NCBI RefSeq assembly: GCF_001375595.1
Contig: NZ_CVJQ01000001.1
Span: 1,178,001-1,242,000 of the forward strand
DNA: 64,000 nt
Source: Phenylobacterium immobile (ATCC 35973)
Lineage (GTDB): Bacteria; Pseudomonadota; Alphaproteobacteria; Caulobacterales; Caulobacteraceae
Reading direction: 5' to 3'
In this document: positions 1 through 12,026 of the stretch, one piece after another
Numbering within the stretch: the stretch's first letter is position 1
Layout of the letters: every line of letters begins with the position of its first letter
Notes under the pieces: model-generated
What the model was told of the DNA's origin: nothing
Databases searched by the model: none
Seen by the model: only the letters and a program-made list of their open reading frames with translations
Translations under genes and position numbers: made by a program

Positions 1-1167
1 CGTGAAGTTCAGAACCTGAAGATGGCGCGCTCGGCGCACGCCTACGTGCGGGGCAGCACCGCGCGCCTTTACGAGTGGCTGGCCGCCAGCCCGGCGAACG
101 TGCCGGAAGGTCCGCCCGTCTGGATCTGCGGCGATTGTCATCTGGGCAACCTGGGTCCTCTCGCGGACAGCAAGGGCCGGGTCGCCGTGCAGATCCGTGA
201 TCTCGACCAGACCGTCATCGGCAATCCGGCCCACGACCTGATCCGGCTGGGCCTGTCGCTGGCTTCCGCGGCGCGCGGATCGGACCTGCCCGGCGTGGTG
301 ACCGCGCGTATTCTGGAACGCCTGACCGCCGGCTACGAAGCCGCGATCCTGGGCGATTTTGATCGTCAGGCCGAACATGACCTGCGGCCCAAGAGCATCG
401 GCGCCCTGCTGGATCAATCGGTGCGTCGCCGGTGGCGGCACCTGGCGGCCGAACGCCTGGCGACGGTCGAGCCGGTGGTGCCCCTGGGGAAGAACTTCTG
501 GCCTCTGACGGATGCGGAGCGTTCGGCCCTGTCGGAGATGATCCAGGAGCCGGAGCTGCGCGCGCTTCTCGCCGGCCTGTCGGCGCGCGATCGCGACGAT
601 CCCATCGCCCTTGTCGACGCGGCGTATTGGCTGAAGGGCTGCAGCTCGCTCGGCCGGCTGCGCTACGCCGCCATGCTGCGGATCGGCGAGGGCAAGCGGG
701 CGACCTACAGCCTCGTGGACGTCAAGGAGGCGGTCTTCGCCGCCGCGCCGCGCGCGCCTGACGCGCCCATGCCGCAGGATCACGCCCAGCGGGTCCTGGC
801 CGGCGCCAAGGCGCTTTCGCCTAATCTCGGTCAGCGCATGATGCCCGGCCGTGTGCTGGGCCGCCCCGTCGTTCTGCGCGAACTGATGCCGCAAGACCTG
901 AAACTGGAGGTCAATCGCCTGACCGAGGCCCAGGCTGTCGAACTGGCCGAATACCTGGCCAGCGTCGTTGGCAAGGCGCATGGCCGGCAGATGGACCAGG
1001 CGGCGCGCAACGCCTGGAACGCCGATCTGCAGCGGGCGCGCAGCACCCAGCTGGATGCGCCGGGCTGGCTATGGTCCGGCGTGGTCGAGCTCCTTGGCAT
1101 CCATGAGCGCGCCTATCTGGAGCACTGCCGCGCCTATGCCTTGGCCGACCTGCGCGCTGTGGCGTGA
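1..1167 (+). CDS. DUF2252 family protein, 5' end missing
   Basis: The frame is open from base 1; an ATG at 22 lies inside the recognisable family start (KMARSAHAYVRG, the K.M..S.FAF.RG signature of DUF2252), so the true start is probably left of the window. Family hallmarks visible are the GDCHLGNLG and DLDQTVIGNPAHDLIRL stretches, resembling an aminoglycoside-phosphotransferase-like fold in which the GD.H and D.D residues would sit in the active site. Biochemical role of the family is not established. At least 381 residues are present and the C-terminus is complete (TGA 1165-1167). The next gene starts 11 bases later with its ribosome site overlapping this stop, so the two are likely co-transcribed. 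Confidence 0.85.
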   Translation, partial: REVQNLKMARSAHAYVRGSTARLYEWLAASPANVPEGPPVWICGDCHLGNLGPLADSKGRVAVQIRDLDQTVIGNPAHDLIRLGLSLASAARGSDLPGVVTARILERLTAGYEAAILGDFDRQAEHDLRPKSIGALLDQSVRRRWRHLAAERLATVEPVVPLGKNFWPLTDAERSALSEMIQEPELRALLAGLSARDRDDPIALVDAAYWLKGCSSLGRLRYAAMLRIGEGKRATYSLVDVKEAVFAAAPRAPDAPMPQDHAQRVLAGAKALSPNLGQRMMPGRVLGRPVVLRELMPQDLKLEVNRLTEAQAVELAEYLASVVGKAHGRQMDQAARNAWNADLQRARSTQLDAPGWLWSGVVELLGIHERAYLEHCRAYALADLRAVA

Positions 1168-1177
1168 GGAGATCCGC

Positions 1178-2041
1178 ATGAGCGGAGTCGGCGTCCGTCG
1201 CTTTGTCAGACGTTTGCCCCTGGCGGACGCCTTTCCGCATTGGGTGCGCCCGCTGGCGACTGTAGTCGAGGTTGGCGCGCGTCTCGGCTATGTCGCGCGC
1301 GGCGCGGTCTATGTCAGCATCGGCGCCATCGCGCTCCTGGCGGCGCTGGGCCTCACGCCTCGCGCCGTCGGCGTCGTGGGCGCGCTGGAGGCGTGGGGCG
1401 AATGGCCGCCTGGCGTTGCGCTGCTGTGGGTGATCGGCCTGGGCCTGTACGCCTTCGCCGGCTGGCGCGCCTTGCAGGCGATCTTCGACGCAGACCGCCT
1501 GGGAACGAGCCTTTCCGCATGGGCCGCACGCGCGGGCAAGGCGTTCGGCGGCCTGACCCACGTCGCCCTGGCGATCTCGGTGTTTGGCCTGCTGGACGCG
1601 ATTGAAGACCTTCGCGAAGTCGACGACCAGGCCTCCACGCGGGCGTTCGTAGAGCAGGCCCTGGCGCAACCCCTGGGCGATCTGATGGTGATCGGGGTCG
1701 GCCTCGTCGTCGCCGTCGTGGGCCTGGCCGACATGGTTCGCGCGCCGGGCGGTCGCTTTGCGGCCGACCTGGAGTGCCGCGGCGTCACAGCGCGCTGGGC
1801 CAATCGGACGGCGCGCTTCGGCTACGCCGGCCGGGGCTTCGCCATGTTGCTGGTGGGCGTGGTGACCATGATGGCGGGCTGGCATGCGCGCTCAGCCGAG
1901 GCGGGCGGACTGGGCGCGGCGCTGGAGGTTCTCAAGGACCAACCTTTCGGGCGTTGGATCCTGGGCGCGACGGCGCTGGGCCTCGTCGCCTTCGGCGCCT
2001 TCAATTTCCTGAAGGCGGCGTTCCGCAGGATCGGCTGTTGA
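1178..2041 (+). CDS. DUF1206 domain membrane protein
   Basis: 287-residue integral membrane protein. Three repeated pairs of hydrophobic segments are visible, with the DUF1206-type repeat pattern: a glycine-rich segment beginning R.GY.ARG (residues about 33-43 and again R.GYAGRGF near 215) followed by a second helix and FN.LKA.FRR at the C-terminus. Six transmembrane helices are expected. The ATG at 1178 follows GAGGAG at 1165-1172, partly inside the stop of the preceding DUF2252 gene. Function of the family is unknown; location is inner membrane. The gene is followed by an 86-base gap before the Mfd-like gene. Confidence 0.85.
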   Translation: MSGVGVRRFVRRLPLADAFPHWVRPLATVVEVGARLGYVARGAVYVSIGAIALLAALGLTPRAVGVVGALEAWGEWPPGVALLWVIGLGLYAFAGWRALQAIFDADRLGTSLSAWAARAGKAFGGLTHVALAISVFGLLDAIEDLREVDDQASTRAFVEQALAQPLGDLMVIGVGLVVAVVGLADMVRAPGGRFAADLECRGVTARWANRTARFGYAGRGFAMLLVGVVTMMAGWHARSAEAGGLGAALEVLKDQPFGRWILGATALGLVAFGAFNFLKAAFRRIGC

Positions 2042-2127
2042 ATCGAAACCGATGAGCCGCGGACGTGGGCGGCCGGAACAGCTGCCCGGGCTCGCCGTTG
2101 GGTGGTCGGGCAGTTCGAGGATTTCAA

Positions 2128-5453
<3,326 letters not shown>

Positions 5454-5457
<4 letters not shown>

Positions 5458-6007
5458 TCGATACCCGCGAACAGCTGATCCACGTCCTGACAGAGGCCGC
5501 GGAGGTCGAGCACAACCTGCTGTGCTCCTATCTCTATGCCGTCTTCAGCCTGAAACGTGCGGGCGAAGAGGGCTTGAGCGAGGCGCAGGGCGAGGCGGTG
5601 GAGCGCTGGCGCAAGCTCATCCTGTCGGTGGCGCTGGAGGAGATGACCCACCTGGCCTGCGTCAACAATCTGCTGCTCGCGGTGGGCGGCGCGACGCATT
5701 TCGACCGGCCGAACCTGCCGGTCGCGCCGGGCTACCATCCGGCGGGCGTGGTCGTGCGCCTGACGCCGTTTGACGCGGAAACCCTGGAGCATTTCATCTT
5801 CCTCGAGCGCCCTGTCTCGGCGCGGGTTTCGGATGCGCCGGGATTTGCGAGCGCGGACGCCGGGCGCGAGGTTCCCGGCCGGCCGTTGACGCCCTCCGCC
5901 ATCGACTACGCGACCATCGGCGAGCTTTACGACGCCCTCGCCGAAGGGTTCACGCGGTTGTCCGCGGAGCTCGGCGAGCACGCGCTGATCGATCCCGGCG
6001 GACTAGG
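5454..6007 (+). pseudogene. Ferritin-like protein, 5' part, interrupted by IS481-type element
   Basis: N-terminal 185 codons of a ferritin-like protein of the VioB/RebD-associated type (iminophenyl-pyruvate dimer synthase-like domain). The helix pair with E..H motifs is clear: EAAEVEHNLLCSYLYA near residue 15 and ALEEMTHLACVNNLLLA near 63, which would supply di-metal ligands. The ATG overlaps the mfd stop (ATGA, 5454-5457), implying one operon. At 6007 the frame enters the insertion and reads 13 foreign codons to a stop at 6045. Joining 6007 to 7034, with one target copy, restores an uninterrupted 403-residue frame (reading G-L-G-Q-V-D across the joint), so the gene was intact until recently. 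Function of this ferritin-like family outside pigment clusters is not known. Confidence 0.9.
6002..6007. repeat. Target-site duplication, left copy (ACTAGG)
   Basis: Direct repeat ACTAGG identical to 7028-7033, immediately outside the left TGTCG end of the insertion sequence. It matches the NCTAGN target of the IS481 group. Confidence 0.95.
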
Positions 6008-6941
6008 TGTCGTTTCCAAGAAGGTTGTTCACCCTTGTCCAGGGTGAGAGTCCGCCGATGCCGGCGTGAGGTCGGCTGAGGTTGTAGGCGTCGATCCAGG
6101 GTCCGATGGCTTGGGCGCGTTCAGCCGATGAGCTGTAGGGCTTGGCGTAGGCCCACTCCCTGAGGCTGGTCTGGATGAAGCGCTCGGCCTTGCCGTTGGT
6201 CCTGGGCGTGTACGGCCGGGTGCGGACGTGGCGGGCGCCGGCGGCCTGCAGGGCGTTGGCGAAGAGCTTGGAACGGTAGGCCGAGCCGTTGTCGGTCATC
6301 ACCCGCTCGACGCGGACGCCGCAACGGCCGAGCCAGGCCAGGGCGCGTTCGAGGAAGCCGGTGGTGTCGAGTTGGCCTTCCGAAGACAGGATCTCGGTGT
6401 AGGCCAGGCGCGAAGCGTCATCGACGCAGACGTGCAGGAAGTCCCAGCCAGCGCGGCGCGAGCGGCCGAGCTGGCGGTCGCCGGTGACGCGGTGGCCGGC
6501 GACGTCGAAGCGGCCGAGCTTCTTGATATCCAGATGGATCATCGCGCCCGGTCGGCTGTGCTCGTAGCGGATCACCGGCGGCTTCGGATCGAGCGCGGCC
6601 AGCTTGCCCAGCCCCTGCCGGCGCAGGATAGCCCCCACCGTCGAGCGGGCCATGCCCAGCGTCCGGGCGATCGCCGGACCGGTCATCCGCTGACGCCGCA
6701 GTTGCTCGATCTCAGCCACACGAGCCGCAGCCACCTTGCGCGGACATCGTCGCGGCGCCGAGCTGCGGTCGTGATGCCTTCGCTCGCCGCCGCGACGATG
6801 CCGGGCGATCCATTTGCGCGCTGTCCGCAGCGACACCCCTGCCGCCTCCGCCGCCGCCTTCGCCGTCCAGCCTTGCGACACGCGCCGCGCCAGCAGCGCT
6901 CGACCCCCAGGCGTCAGACGGGCATTCTGGTGGACGTTCAT
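6003..6941 (-). CDS. IS481-family transposase
   Basis: 312-residue DDE transposase. N-terminal helix-turn-helix part (GWTAKAAAEAAGVSLRTARKW, about residues 24-45) and a second HTH (TGPAIARTLGMARSTVGAILR, about 87-108) precede an rve integrase core. The acidic triad is visible: D in HLDIKKLGRF, D in VMTDNGSAY, E in RTNGKAERFIQT. The ATG at 6941 is preceded by GGAAGG. The frame reads through the terminal inverted repeat and its TAG stop (6003-6005) lies in the duplicated host target CTAG, so the target site itself supplies the terminator. No frameshift or lost catalytic residue is seen, so the element is probably active. Confidence 0.95.
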   Translation of the reverse strand: MNVHQNARLTPGGRALLARRVSQGWTAKAAAEAAGVSLRTARKWIARHRRGGERRHHDRSSAPRRCPRKVAAARVAEIEQLRRQRMTGPAIARTLGMARSTVGAILRRQGLGKLAALDPKPPVIRYEHSRPGAMIHLDIKKLGRFDVAGHRVTGDRQLGRSRRAGWDFLHVCVDDASRLAYTEILSSEGQLDTTGFLERALAWLGRCGVRVERVMTDNGSAYRSKLFANALQAAGARHVRTRPYTPRTNGKAERFIQTSLREWAYAKPYSSSAERAQAIGPWIDAYNLSRPHAGIGGLSPWTRVNNLLGNDT

Positions 6942-7027
6942 CCGGGACCTTCCGGGTTAGGAGTTGGAGCTTTGCAACCCCAGCCTCTCAGCCCTGTCCC
7001 GGGTGAACAACCTTCATAGCTTCGACA
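6008..7027. mobile_element. IS481-family insertion sequence, 1020 bp, complete
   Basis: The ends are 27-bp imperfect inverted repeats (left 6008-6034, right 7001-7027): both begin TGTCG, then seven variable positions, then GAAGGTTGTTCACCC, 22 of 27 identical. The element is flanked by direct repeats ACTAGG at 6002-6007 and 7028-7033. IS481-group elements are known to target NCTAGN and duplicate 6 bp, which fits exactly. A single transposase gene fills almost the whole element on the minus strand. The element disrupts the ferritin-like gene. Confidence 0.97.
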
Positions 7028-7033
7028 ACTAGG
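7028..7033. repeat. Target-site duplication, right copy (ACTAGG)
   Basis: Identical to 6002-6007 and directly outside the right end (CGACA on the plus strand) of the insertion sequence. Confidence 0.95.
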
Positions 7034-7691
7034 GCAGGTGGACGTGGAGAGCGCCAGGCTGCCAGGCGTGACCCGCGTCGCCAGCCTCGCCGAGGCGCTG
7101 GCTGTGATCACTTTGATCAAGGAGCAGGGCGAGGGCGCCTCTGGCGATATTGAGGACAGCCACTTCCAGCGCTTCCTTGCGATCCAGGAGGAATGGGCCG
7201 CGTTGAGCGCCGCCGCGCCGGACTTCCAGCCGGCCTGGCCCGCGGCGCACGATCCGGTGATGCGACGCCCGCTAGACATGGCTGAGCGCGTTTGGGTGAC
7301 CGAGCCTGAGGCGGCGGACCTGCTGGATCTGGGCAACGCCGCCTATGGCGGCATGCTGAACCTCCTCAGCCAGGCCTTTGGCGCGGGGAGCGCCGCCGAT
7401 CAGGCCCACCTCATGCGCGCAGGCGTGGAGCTGATGGAGTTATCAGCCGCCATGGGCGTCGCTCTTGCGCGGCGCGCGGCCACGGCGGAACGATCGGGCG
7501 TGAACGCAGGGCTCACCTTCACTGTGCCGCGGAACCTCGGCCGGCGTCCGCGCGAGACGAAGCGTCACCTGCTCGAGCGGGTTGACGTGATGCAGCGGCG
7601 TGCGGAGGCGATTCTCGGCGGTGCGCTGCTGGCGAAGGCTCTCCGCCGATGCGGCGCATGCGCCGAAGCGCTCGGAAAACTCGCCGGGTGA
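7034..7691 (+). pseudogene. Ferritin-like protein, 3' part, separated by IS481-type element
   Basis: C-terminal 218 codons of the same ferritin-like protein that begins at 5454, in frame with it once the element and one target copy are removed. The segment contains two further helical stretches (EGASGDIEDSHFQRF.AIQ with E..H near its start, and AYGGMLNLLSQAFG...HLMRAGVELM), expected for the second half of the four-helix bundle plus a C-terminal extension. The region could in principle be translated from GTG 7038, but no ribosome site is evident and half the metal ligands would be missing, so it is treated as a remnant. Confidence 0.85.
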
Positions 7692-7787
7692 GCGGCGGCG
7701 CGCAGCGCGAGCTGCCTGCTCAGGTTCGCGCCCGCGTAGTCACGCCAATTCATTGACCAAGTCGGGAAGGTACGCGGCCCGCGCCGC

Positions 7788-7814
7788 AAAAAATGGCGGC
7801 GCCGGGACGCCGCC
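7788..7814 (-). terminator. Rho-independent terminator of the TonB receptor gene
   Basis: On the minus strand a 7-bp perfect GC stem (GGCGGCG/CGCCGCC, arms 7808-7814 and 7795-7801) with a 6-base loop is followed by A then six T (7793-7788). It sits 25 bases beyond the stop of the TonB receptor gene at 7839. Confidence 0.8.
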
Positions 7815-7838
7815 AAGTCAGAAGCGGATGGGGAGGCT

Positions 7839-10268
7839 TTAGAAATTCACATCGAGCCGCGCGCCGAAGGTTCGCGGGGCCGCGACGTTGGCGACGTAGA
7901 GGCTGGGCAGGTTCGGATTGGTGAAGCTGCCCGTGTAGATCACGGCGTCGTTGAAGTTGCGGACATAGCCCGCGAGCGACCAGTTCCGGTCGGGGCTGTG
8001 GTAGGTGAGGAACAGGTCGCCCGCCACGTAGCTCTTGGCCAGGACGCCGGCGGTGTAGTCGATCCCGAGATATCGTTGGCCAGCGAATTGCGCCGATATG
8101 GTCGCGTCCACGGACGATCCGTTGTCGAAATCGATGTTGTGCGTATAGCTCGCCGTGCCTGAGTATTTCGGGGCGCGGATCAACGGCTTGCCGGAGCAAT
8201 CGATCGTCTGGAACGGGGCGCCGGGCGTGATCTTGCATCCGGTGGTGGCCGCCGACAGGCCTGATGTCGTGTAGACGAACTTGTCGAACGTCGACTTGAG
8301 ATACTCGACACCGACATGGAGGGTGTCGTTGGGCGTGAACTTGGCGATGACATCGATGTCGCCGCCGTACATGTGGGCCTGACCGGCGTTGGTGTAGGCC
8401 GACGCCGGATTGCCGACGCCATTGATGGTCGTGAAGAGTTGCTGGGAGTCTTTGTATTTCCAGCGGAATAGTTCGACGTTCACCTGCAGTCGGTGATCCA
8501 GGAAGCGGTTGCGTGCGCCGATCTCCAGGGCCGCCAGGTTCTCCGGGCGGTAAATGGACGGGCTGCCGGGCCGCGTGCCGCCCGCCGTTGACAGCTGGTT
8601 GAACCCGCCGGCTTTCAGGCCGGTCGCATAGGTGACGAACAGCATGTTCGAGGGCGTGAGGTCGAACTCCGTCCCCACCTTGTAGGTGAATTTCTTGAAC
8701 TTGACCGCGCCGGCGTAGAAGTCGGACGTGCAGATCGGCCCCTTCTGATAGCAGACACCGCCCACCCGGAAGGGAAAGCTGATCGGGTCGGCGTAGACGA
8801 CGTTCATGCCGTCGATCGTCTTGTCGTCCTGCGAGTAACGTCCGCCGGCGATCAGCCGCAAGTCCTCAGTGAGGCTGTAGGTGGCCTGGCCGAACACCGC
8901 CTTGCTCTCGGTGGTGAAGAACGAGATCGTTTCGTTGTGGCCGCTGAAGACCGTCTGGGCGAGCACGCCGCCGGCGTGGGCCTTCTGGTTTTCGCGGTAG
9001 AAGTAGGCGCCGGCCACCCAGGTCAGGCGTGGGCCGCTGGCGCCCAGTCGCGCCTCGAGGGAATAGGTGTCCGATTGTTCCGGATGGCCGTTGGCGGCGT
9101 CGTCATAGACGACGAAGGGGAAGGTCACATAGTCGTTCCGGACTTTGCGGAAGGCGGGGATGACCGTCAGGGTCGCCAGACCGAAGTTCCAGTTGAGCTC
9201 GGCGGAGATGTTGTTGTCGTTGTTGTTCAACCGCGCGGCGGAGATGTTCGGCGGCTTAAAGAAGGCGCTCATCCCCGGTGCGCACAGACCCCGGTCGGAC
9301 GGGCCCAGCACAGTGGTCTGTGAGTTGGACGCGACCGGGATGGTGTTCGGCGTATAGCAGCGGCCGGAGACGACTTCCGCAGCGTAGTAGAGCTGGGTGA
9401 AAATCGGGTCCGTCGAGGAGACCCGGGGATCGGTGGGCAGGCTGACGCCATTGGCGTTCAGCACCGCGAGCAGCGCCGCCGAGGGTGGGCCCTTGAAGAC
9501 ATACGCCGGCCCACGACCGCCGCCGACATGTTCACGGTCGACGGTCAGGCGGAGGGAGAAGTCATCCGAGGGCTTCCAGAGACCGGACAGCCGGATCGCC
9601 TCATGGTGGTCGTCGTCAAAACCCATGGTCGCGTAGCCGTCGCGGCTGACGATCTGGAAGGCCGCCCGCACAGCGATGTCGTCGCCGATCGGGGCGTTGA
9701 AGGCGCCCTCGACATGGGCCAGGCGATAGTTGCCGACCTCGGCCTGCATATGGCCTGAGACCTCGCCCAGGCGTGGCTTTGCGGTGATGATGTTGATGGC
9801 GCCGCCGCTGGCGTTGCGCCCGTAGAGGGTCCCTTGTGGGCCCTTCAGGACCTCGATGCGTTCGAGGTCGTGGAAGTTGCCTTCCAGGGAGTTGGCGCGG
9901 CTGACGTACACGCCGTCGATATTCGTCGCCACGGCGGGATTGGTGATGGGCGAGGCGCCAAAATCGCCCACGCCACGAATATAGATCTGGGTCGCGGGAC
10001 CGCCCTGGCCGATCTGCACGCCGGGTTCGAGCTTGATGAGGTCGCGCATCTGCACGACGCCGGCCTGCTTGGCCTGTTCTGGCGAGATGACCGAGATCGC
10101 CAGCGAAGACGTTTGAACCGACTGAACGCGGCGCTCGGCGGTGACCACGATTTCCGTGATGGCGCCTGCATCCGCCGGCTCTTCCGCGGCGTGCGCCGCC
10201 AGGGGCGCGAGCAACGTGGCTGACAAGGTCAGCATGCAGCTGGTCGAAAGCAAAACGTGTCGACGCAT
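7839..10268 (-). CDS. TonB-dependent outer-membrane receptor
   Basis: 809-residue receptor. Start chosen at ATG 10268, giving a good signal peptide (MRRHVLLSTSCML...APLAAHAAEE); a longer frame to 10379 would precede it with non-signal sequence. After the signal come a TonB-box-like ITEIVVTAERR, the plug domain (SPEQAKQAGVVQMRDLIKL, IYIRGVGDFG, LKGPQGTLYGRNASGGAINI) and a long beta-barrel ending in aromatic F (GARLDVNF). The class, with IRGVG and GTLYGRNASGG, is the type expanded in sphingomonads and caulobacters for uptake of aromatic or plant-derived compounds. Ligand is unknown; its placement beside a Rieske oxygenase and a ring-cleavage-type hydrolase suggests an aromatic substrate. A 17-bp motif shared with other promoters here lies about 120 bases upstream. 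Confidence 0.93.
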   Translation of the reverse strand: MRRHVLLSTSCMLTLSATLLAPLAAHAAEEPADAGAITEIVVTAERRVQSVQTSSLAISVISPEQAKQAGVVQMRDLIKLEPGVQIGQGGPATQIYIRGVGDFGASPITNPAVATNIDGVYVSRANSLEGNFHDLERIEVLKGPQGTLYGRNASGGAINIITAKPRLGEVSGHMQAEVGNYRLAHVEGAFNAPIGDDIAVRAAFQIVSRDGYATMGFDDDHHEAIRLSGLWKPSDDFSLRLTVDREHVGGGRGPAYVFKGPPSAALLAVLNANGVSLPTDPRVSSTDPIFTQLYYAAEVVSGRCYTPNTIPVASNSQTTVLGPSDRGLCAPGMSAFFKPPNISAARLNNNDNNISAELNWNFGLATLTVIPAFRKVRNDYVTFPFVVYDDAANGHPEQSDTYSLEARLGASGPRLTWVAGAYFYRENQKAHAGGVLAQTVFSGHNETISFFTTESKAVFGQATYSLTEDLRLIAGGRYSQDDKTIDGMNVVYADPISFPFRVGGVCYQKGPICTSDFYAGAVKFKKFTYKVGTEFDLTPSNMLFVTYATGLKAGGFNQLSTAGGTRPGSPSIYRPENLAALEIGARNRFLDHRLQVNVELFRWKYKDSQQLFTTINGVGNPASAYTNAGQAHMYGGDIDVIAKFTPNDTLHVGVEYLKSTFDKFVYTTSGLSAATTGCKITPGAPFQTIDCSGKPLIRAPKYSGTASYTHNIDFDNGSSVDATISAQFAGQRYLGIDYTAGVLAKSYVAGDLFLTYHSPDRNWSLAGYVRNFNDAVIYTGSFTNPNLPSLYVANVAAPRTFGARLDVNF

Positions 10269-10603
10269 TGAAGTCCCCCTATTCTCAGTGCGAGACAACG
10301 AAGTATAGATTTCGATAGGTCCTAATAGACCTTTGTCTGTGCGCCATAGAAGGCTATTTAAGGCTGAGATACAGAACAAATCGTTTGATTCGATACTCAG
10401 GTATGGAATCGATGGATGCCTCGGTTCACATGGTCACTAACGGTCTGGCGGAAAATTCGCCGAGGATTGGAAGTATCACGGATATCGATGACTGATCGCG
10501 CGGCGATCTGTTCGCAGTCTCGTCGTCATTGGCCAATTAATTCGGCAGGGAACCGAATCCTTCGGCGGGGATCATTTTGGCGTTCGCGCGGGGTTGAGCC
10601 GCC
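10269..10603. promoter_or_regulatory. Upstream region of the TonB receptor gene
   Basis: 335 bases without a gene between the Rieske oxygenase stop (10604) and the receptor start (10268), both on the minus strand. It is locally richer in A+T than its surroundings, fitting a separate promoter for the receptor. It contains the shared motif at 10390-10406 and a GGGGGA ribosome site just before the receptor ATG. No terminator was recognised for the oxygenase gene. Confidence 0.6.
10390..10406 (-). promoter_or_regulatory. Shared 17-bp motif, copy upstream of the TonB receptor
   Basis: Minus strand reads CCATACCTGAGTATCGA. Compare GGATATCTGACTATCGA at 13177-13193 and GGATACCTGACTATGGA at 14436-14452. 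The core ATAYCTGAsTATsGA is kept in all three. Each copy lies in the upstream region of a gene of the putative aromatic locus (or its regulator), so a LysR operator is inferred. Confidence 0.5.
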
Positions 10604-11983
10604 TCAGATCATGGCCCCGTCAACCGGTGGTTGCGAATGGCTCTGCTTGAGCGCCGCCCAGCTCTCGGCGTCCATCCATTCGGTCCAGGCGCGATAGGTC
10701 CACAACTGGGGATGCTCATTGACGTTGGTGTCGAGGTAGCTGACGCCTTGCGCCACCGTCACCGGCGTCCGGCCCAGACCCATGGCGAAGTTGAGCGGAT
10801 AGCGCTGGGCGATCACGCCGCGCATGGCGCGGGTGGACTGGTCCCAGTTCTCCCCGTCATCCTGTTCGAGCAGGCCGGCCGCGCCGAAGACATGGTTGGA
10901 GCGACTGACAATGTCGGCTTGCCGCGCCTCGGGCTCGTCCTTGGGCACGAAGGTGAACCACCAGATTTCGCAATCGCCAGGCCCGCGAGGCAGTCGCAGC
11001 GATAGCTGGTAGCCGGTCATCCAGAGGTTCGGAAAGATATTGGGGTGACCTGCGGTGTCGAGGCCGACTTCACCCAGAGCGTTCCTTGCCTGAGGCCGTT
11101 CGCGGAAGGCGTCGTTCGACATCCCCTCGATCTTGTCCCCCAGTTGCGCGCGAGCCTCGCGTTCATCGGCGGTCAAGCGCGGCCCGCCGATCGCATGGCC
11201 ATAGGCGCCCAGGACCGCACGCTGGTTCTGGCGCGCGCCCCCGCCGAGCAGAAGGCCCGCGCGCGCGGCCAGAACCTGATCTTCTGGGCTCAACTTTTCG
11301 AGTTGAGGCCGGAAGCCGGACATGAACGCCGAGGCGTGGCTGATCTGCGGGTGGTACCAGTCGAAAAGGTTGTCGACGGCGAGCTTCCAGTTGCAGCCGA
11401 TCAGGTTCTTCTGGACGCCGCCGACAGCGACGAGGTCGCCCTTCTCGGCCAGCAGGTCCAGGCCCATGCGTCCGACCGGGCCGAGGTACTCATCGAGGTC
11501 CGGGGCTTCCGGATCCATGGTGGCGAAGACGAAGCCCTTGTAGCTGGCGACCTTGCCGGCCTTCACCAGGCCCCATTGGCTCTTGTCGAGCTGCTCGTGG
11601 TAGAAATCCTTGTAGCCGGGGACGCCGATCAGCGATCCGTCCAGGCCGTAGGTCCAGCCATGGTAGGTGCAGAGGAACGAGCGGGCGTTGCCCTCTTCCG
11701 CGCGGCACACGGCGTTGCCGCGGTGGCGGCAGGAGTTCAGCAGGACCTGCAATTGGCCCTTCTTGTCGCGCGTCGCGATCACCGACTCTTCGCCGATGAA
11801 GCTCAGGAAGAAATCGCCCGCCTTCGGGATCTGGCTCTCGTGGCACATGAAATTCCACGCGCGGGCGAAGATCCGCTCCAGCTCCATCTCGTAGATGTCC
11901 TGGTCGGCGAAGATCGAGCGATCGACCAGACCGGCCTCAGGATCGACCAGAGTTCGGAATGGACTTGTGGCGCGGTGGAGCAT
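10604..11983 (-). CDS. Rieske non-heme iron oxygenase, alpha subunit
   Basis: 459 residues, typical for aromatic-ring-hydroxylating dioxygenase large subunits. Rieske [2Fe-2S] ligands are C85, H87, C105 and H108. In the catalytic domain the bridging Asp (D208) and iron ligands H211 and H216 are present in DNLFDWYHPQISH. The ATG at 11983 follows GAGGG. The gene is 43 bases downstream of the hydrolase gene and likely co-transcribed. Such enzymes insert oxygen into aromatic rings (or demethylate/hydroxylate) using electrons from a reductase. No beta subunit, ferredoxin or reductase gene is seen nearby, so electron partners must be encoded elsewhere. Substrate cannot be named from sequence. Confidence 0.92.
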   Translation of the reverse strand: MLHRATSPFRTLVDPEAGLVDRSIFADQDIYEMELERIFARAWNFMCHESQIPKAGDFFLSFIGEESVIATRDKKGQLQVLLNSCRHRGNAVCRAEEGNARSFLCTYHGWTYGLDGSLIGVPGYKDFYHEQLDKSQWGLVKAGKVASYKGFVFATMDPEAPDLDEYLGPVGRMGLDLLAEKGDLVAVGGVQKNLIGCNWKLAVDNLFDWYHPQISHASAFMSGFRPQLEKLSPEDQVLAARAGLLLGGGARQNQRAVLGAYGHAIGGPRLTADEREARAQLGDKIEGMSNDAFRERPQARNALGEVGLDTAGHPNIFPNLWMTGYQLSLRLPRGPGDCEIWWFTFVPKDEPEARQADIVSRSNHVFGAAGLLEQDDGENWDQSTRAMRGVIAQRYPLNFAMGLGRTPVTVAQGVSYLDTNVNEHPQLWTYRAWTEWMDAESWAALKQSHSQPPVDGAMI

Positions 11984-12026
11984 GGCTGGCCCTCGTAGCG
12001 ATGTGATTGGAGGTGGGCGCGCGGCT

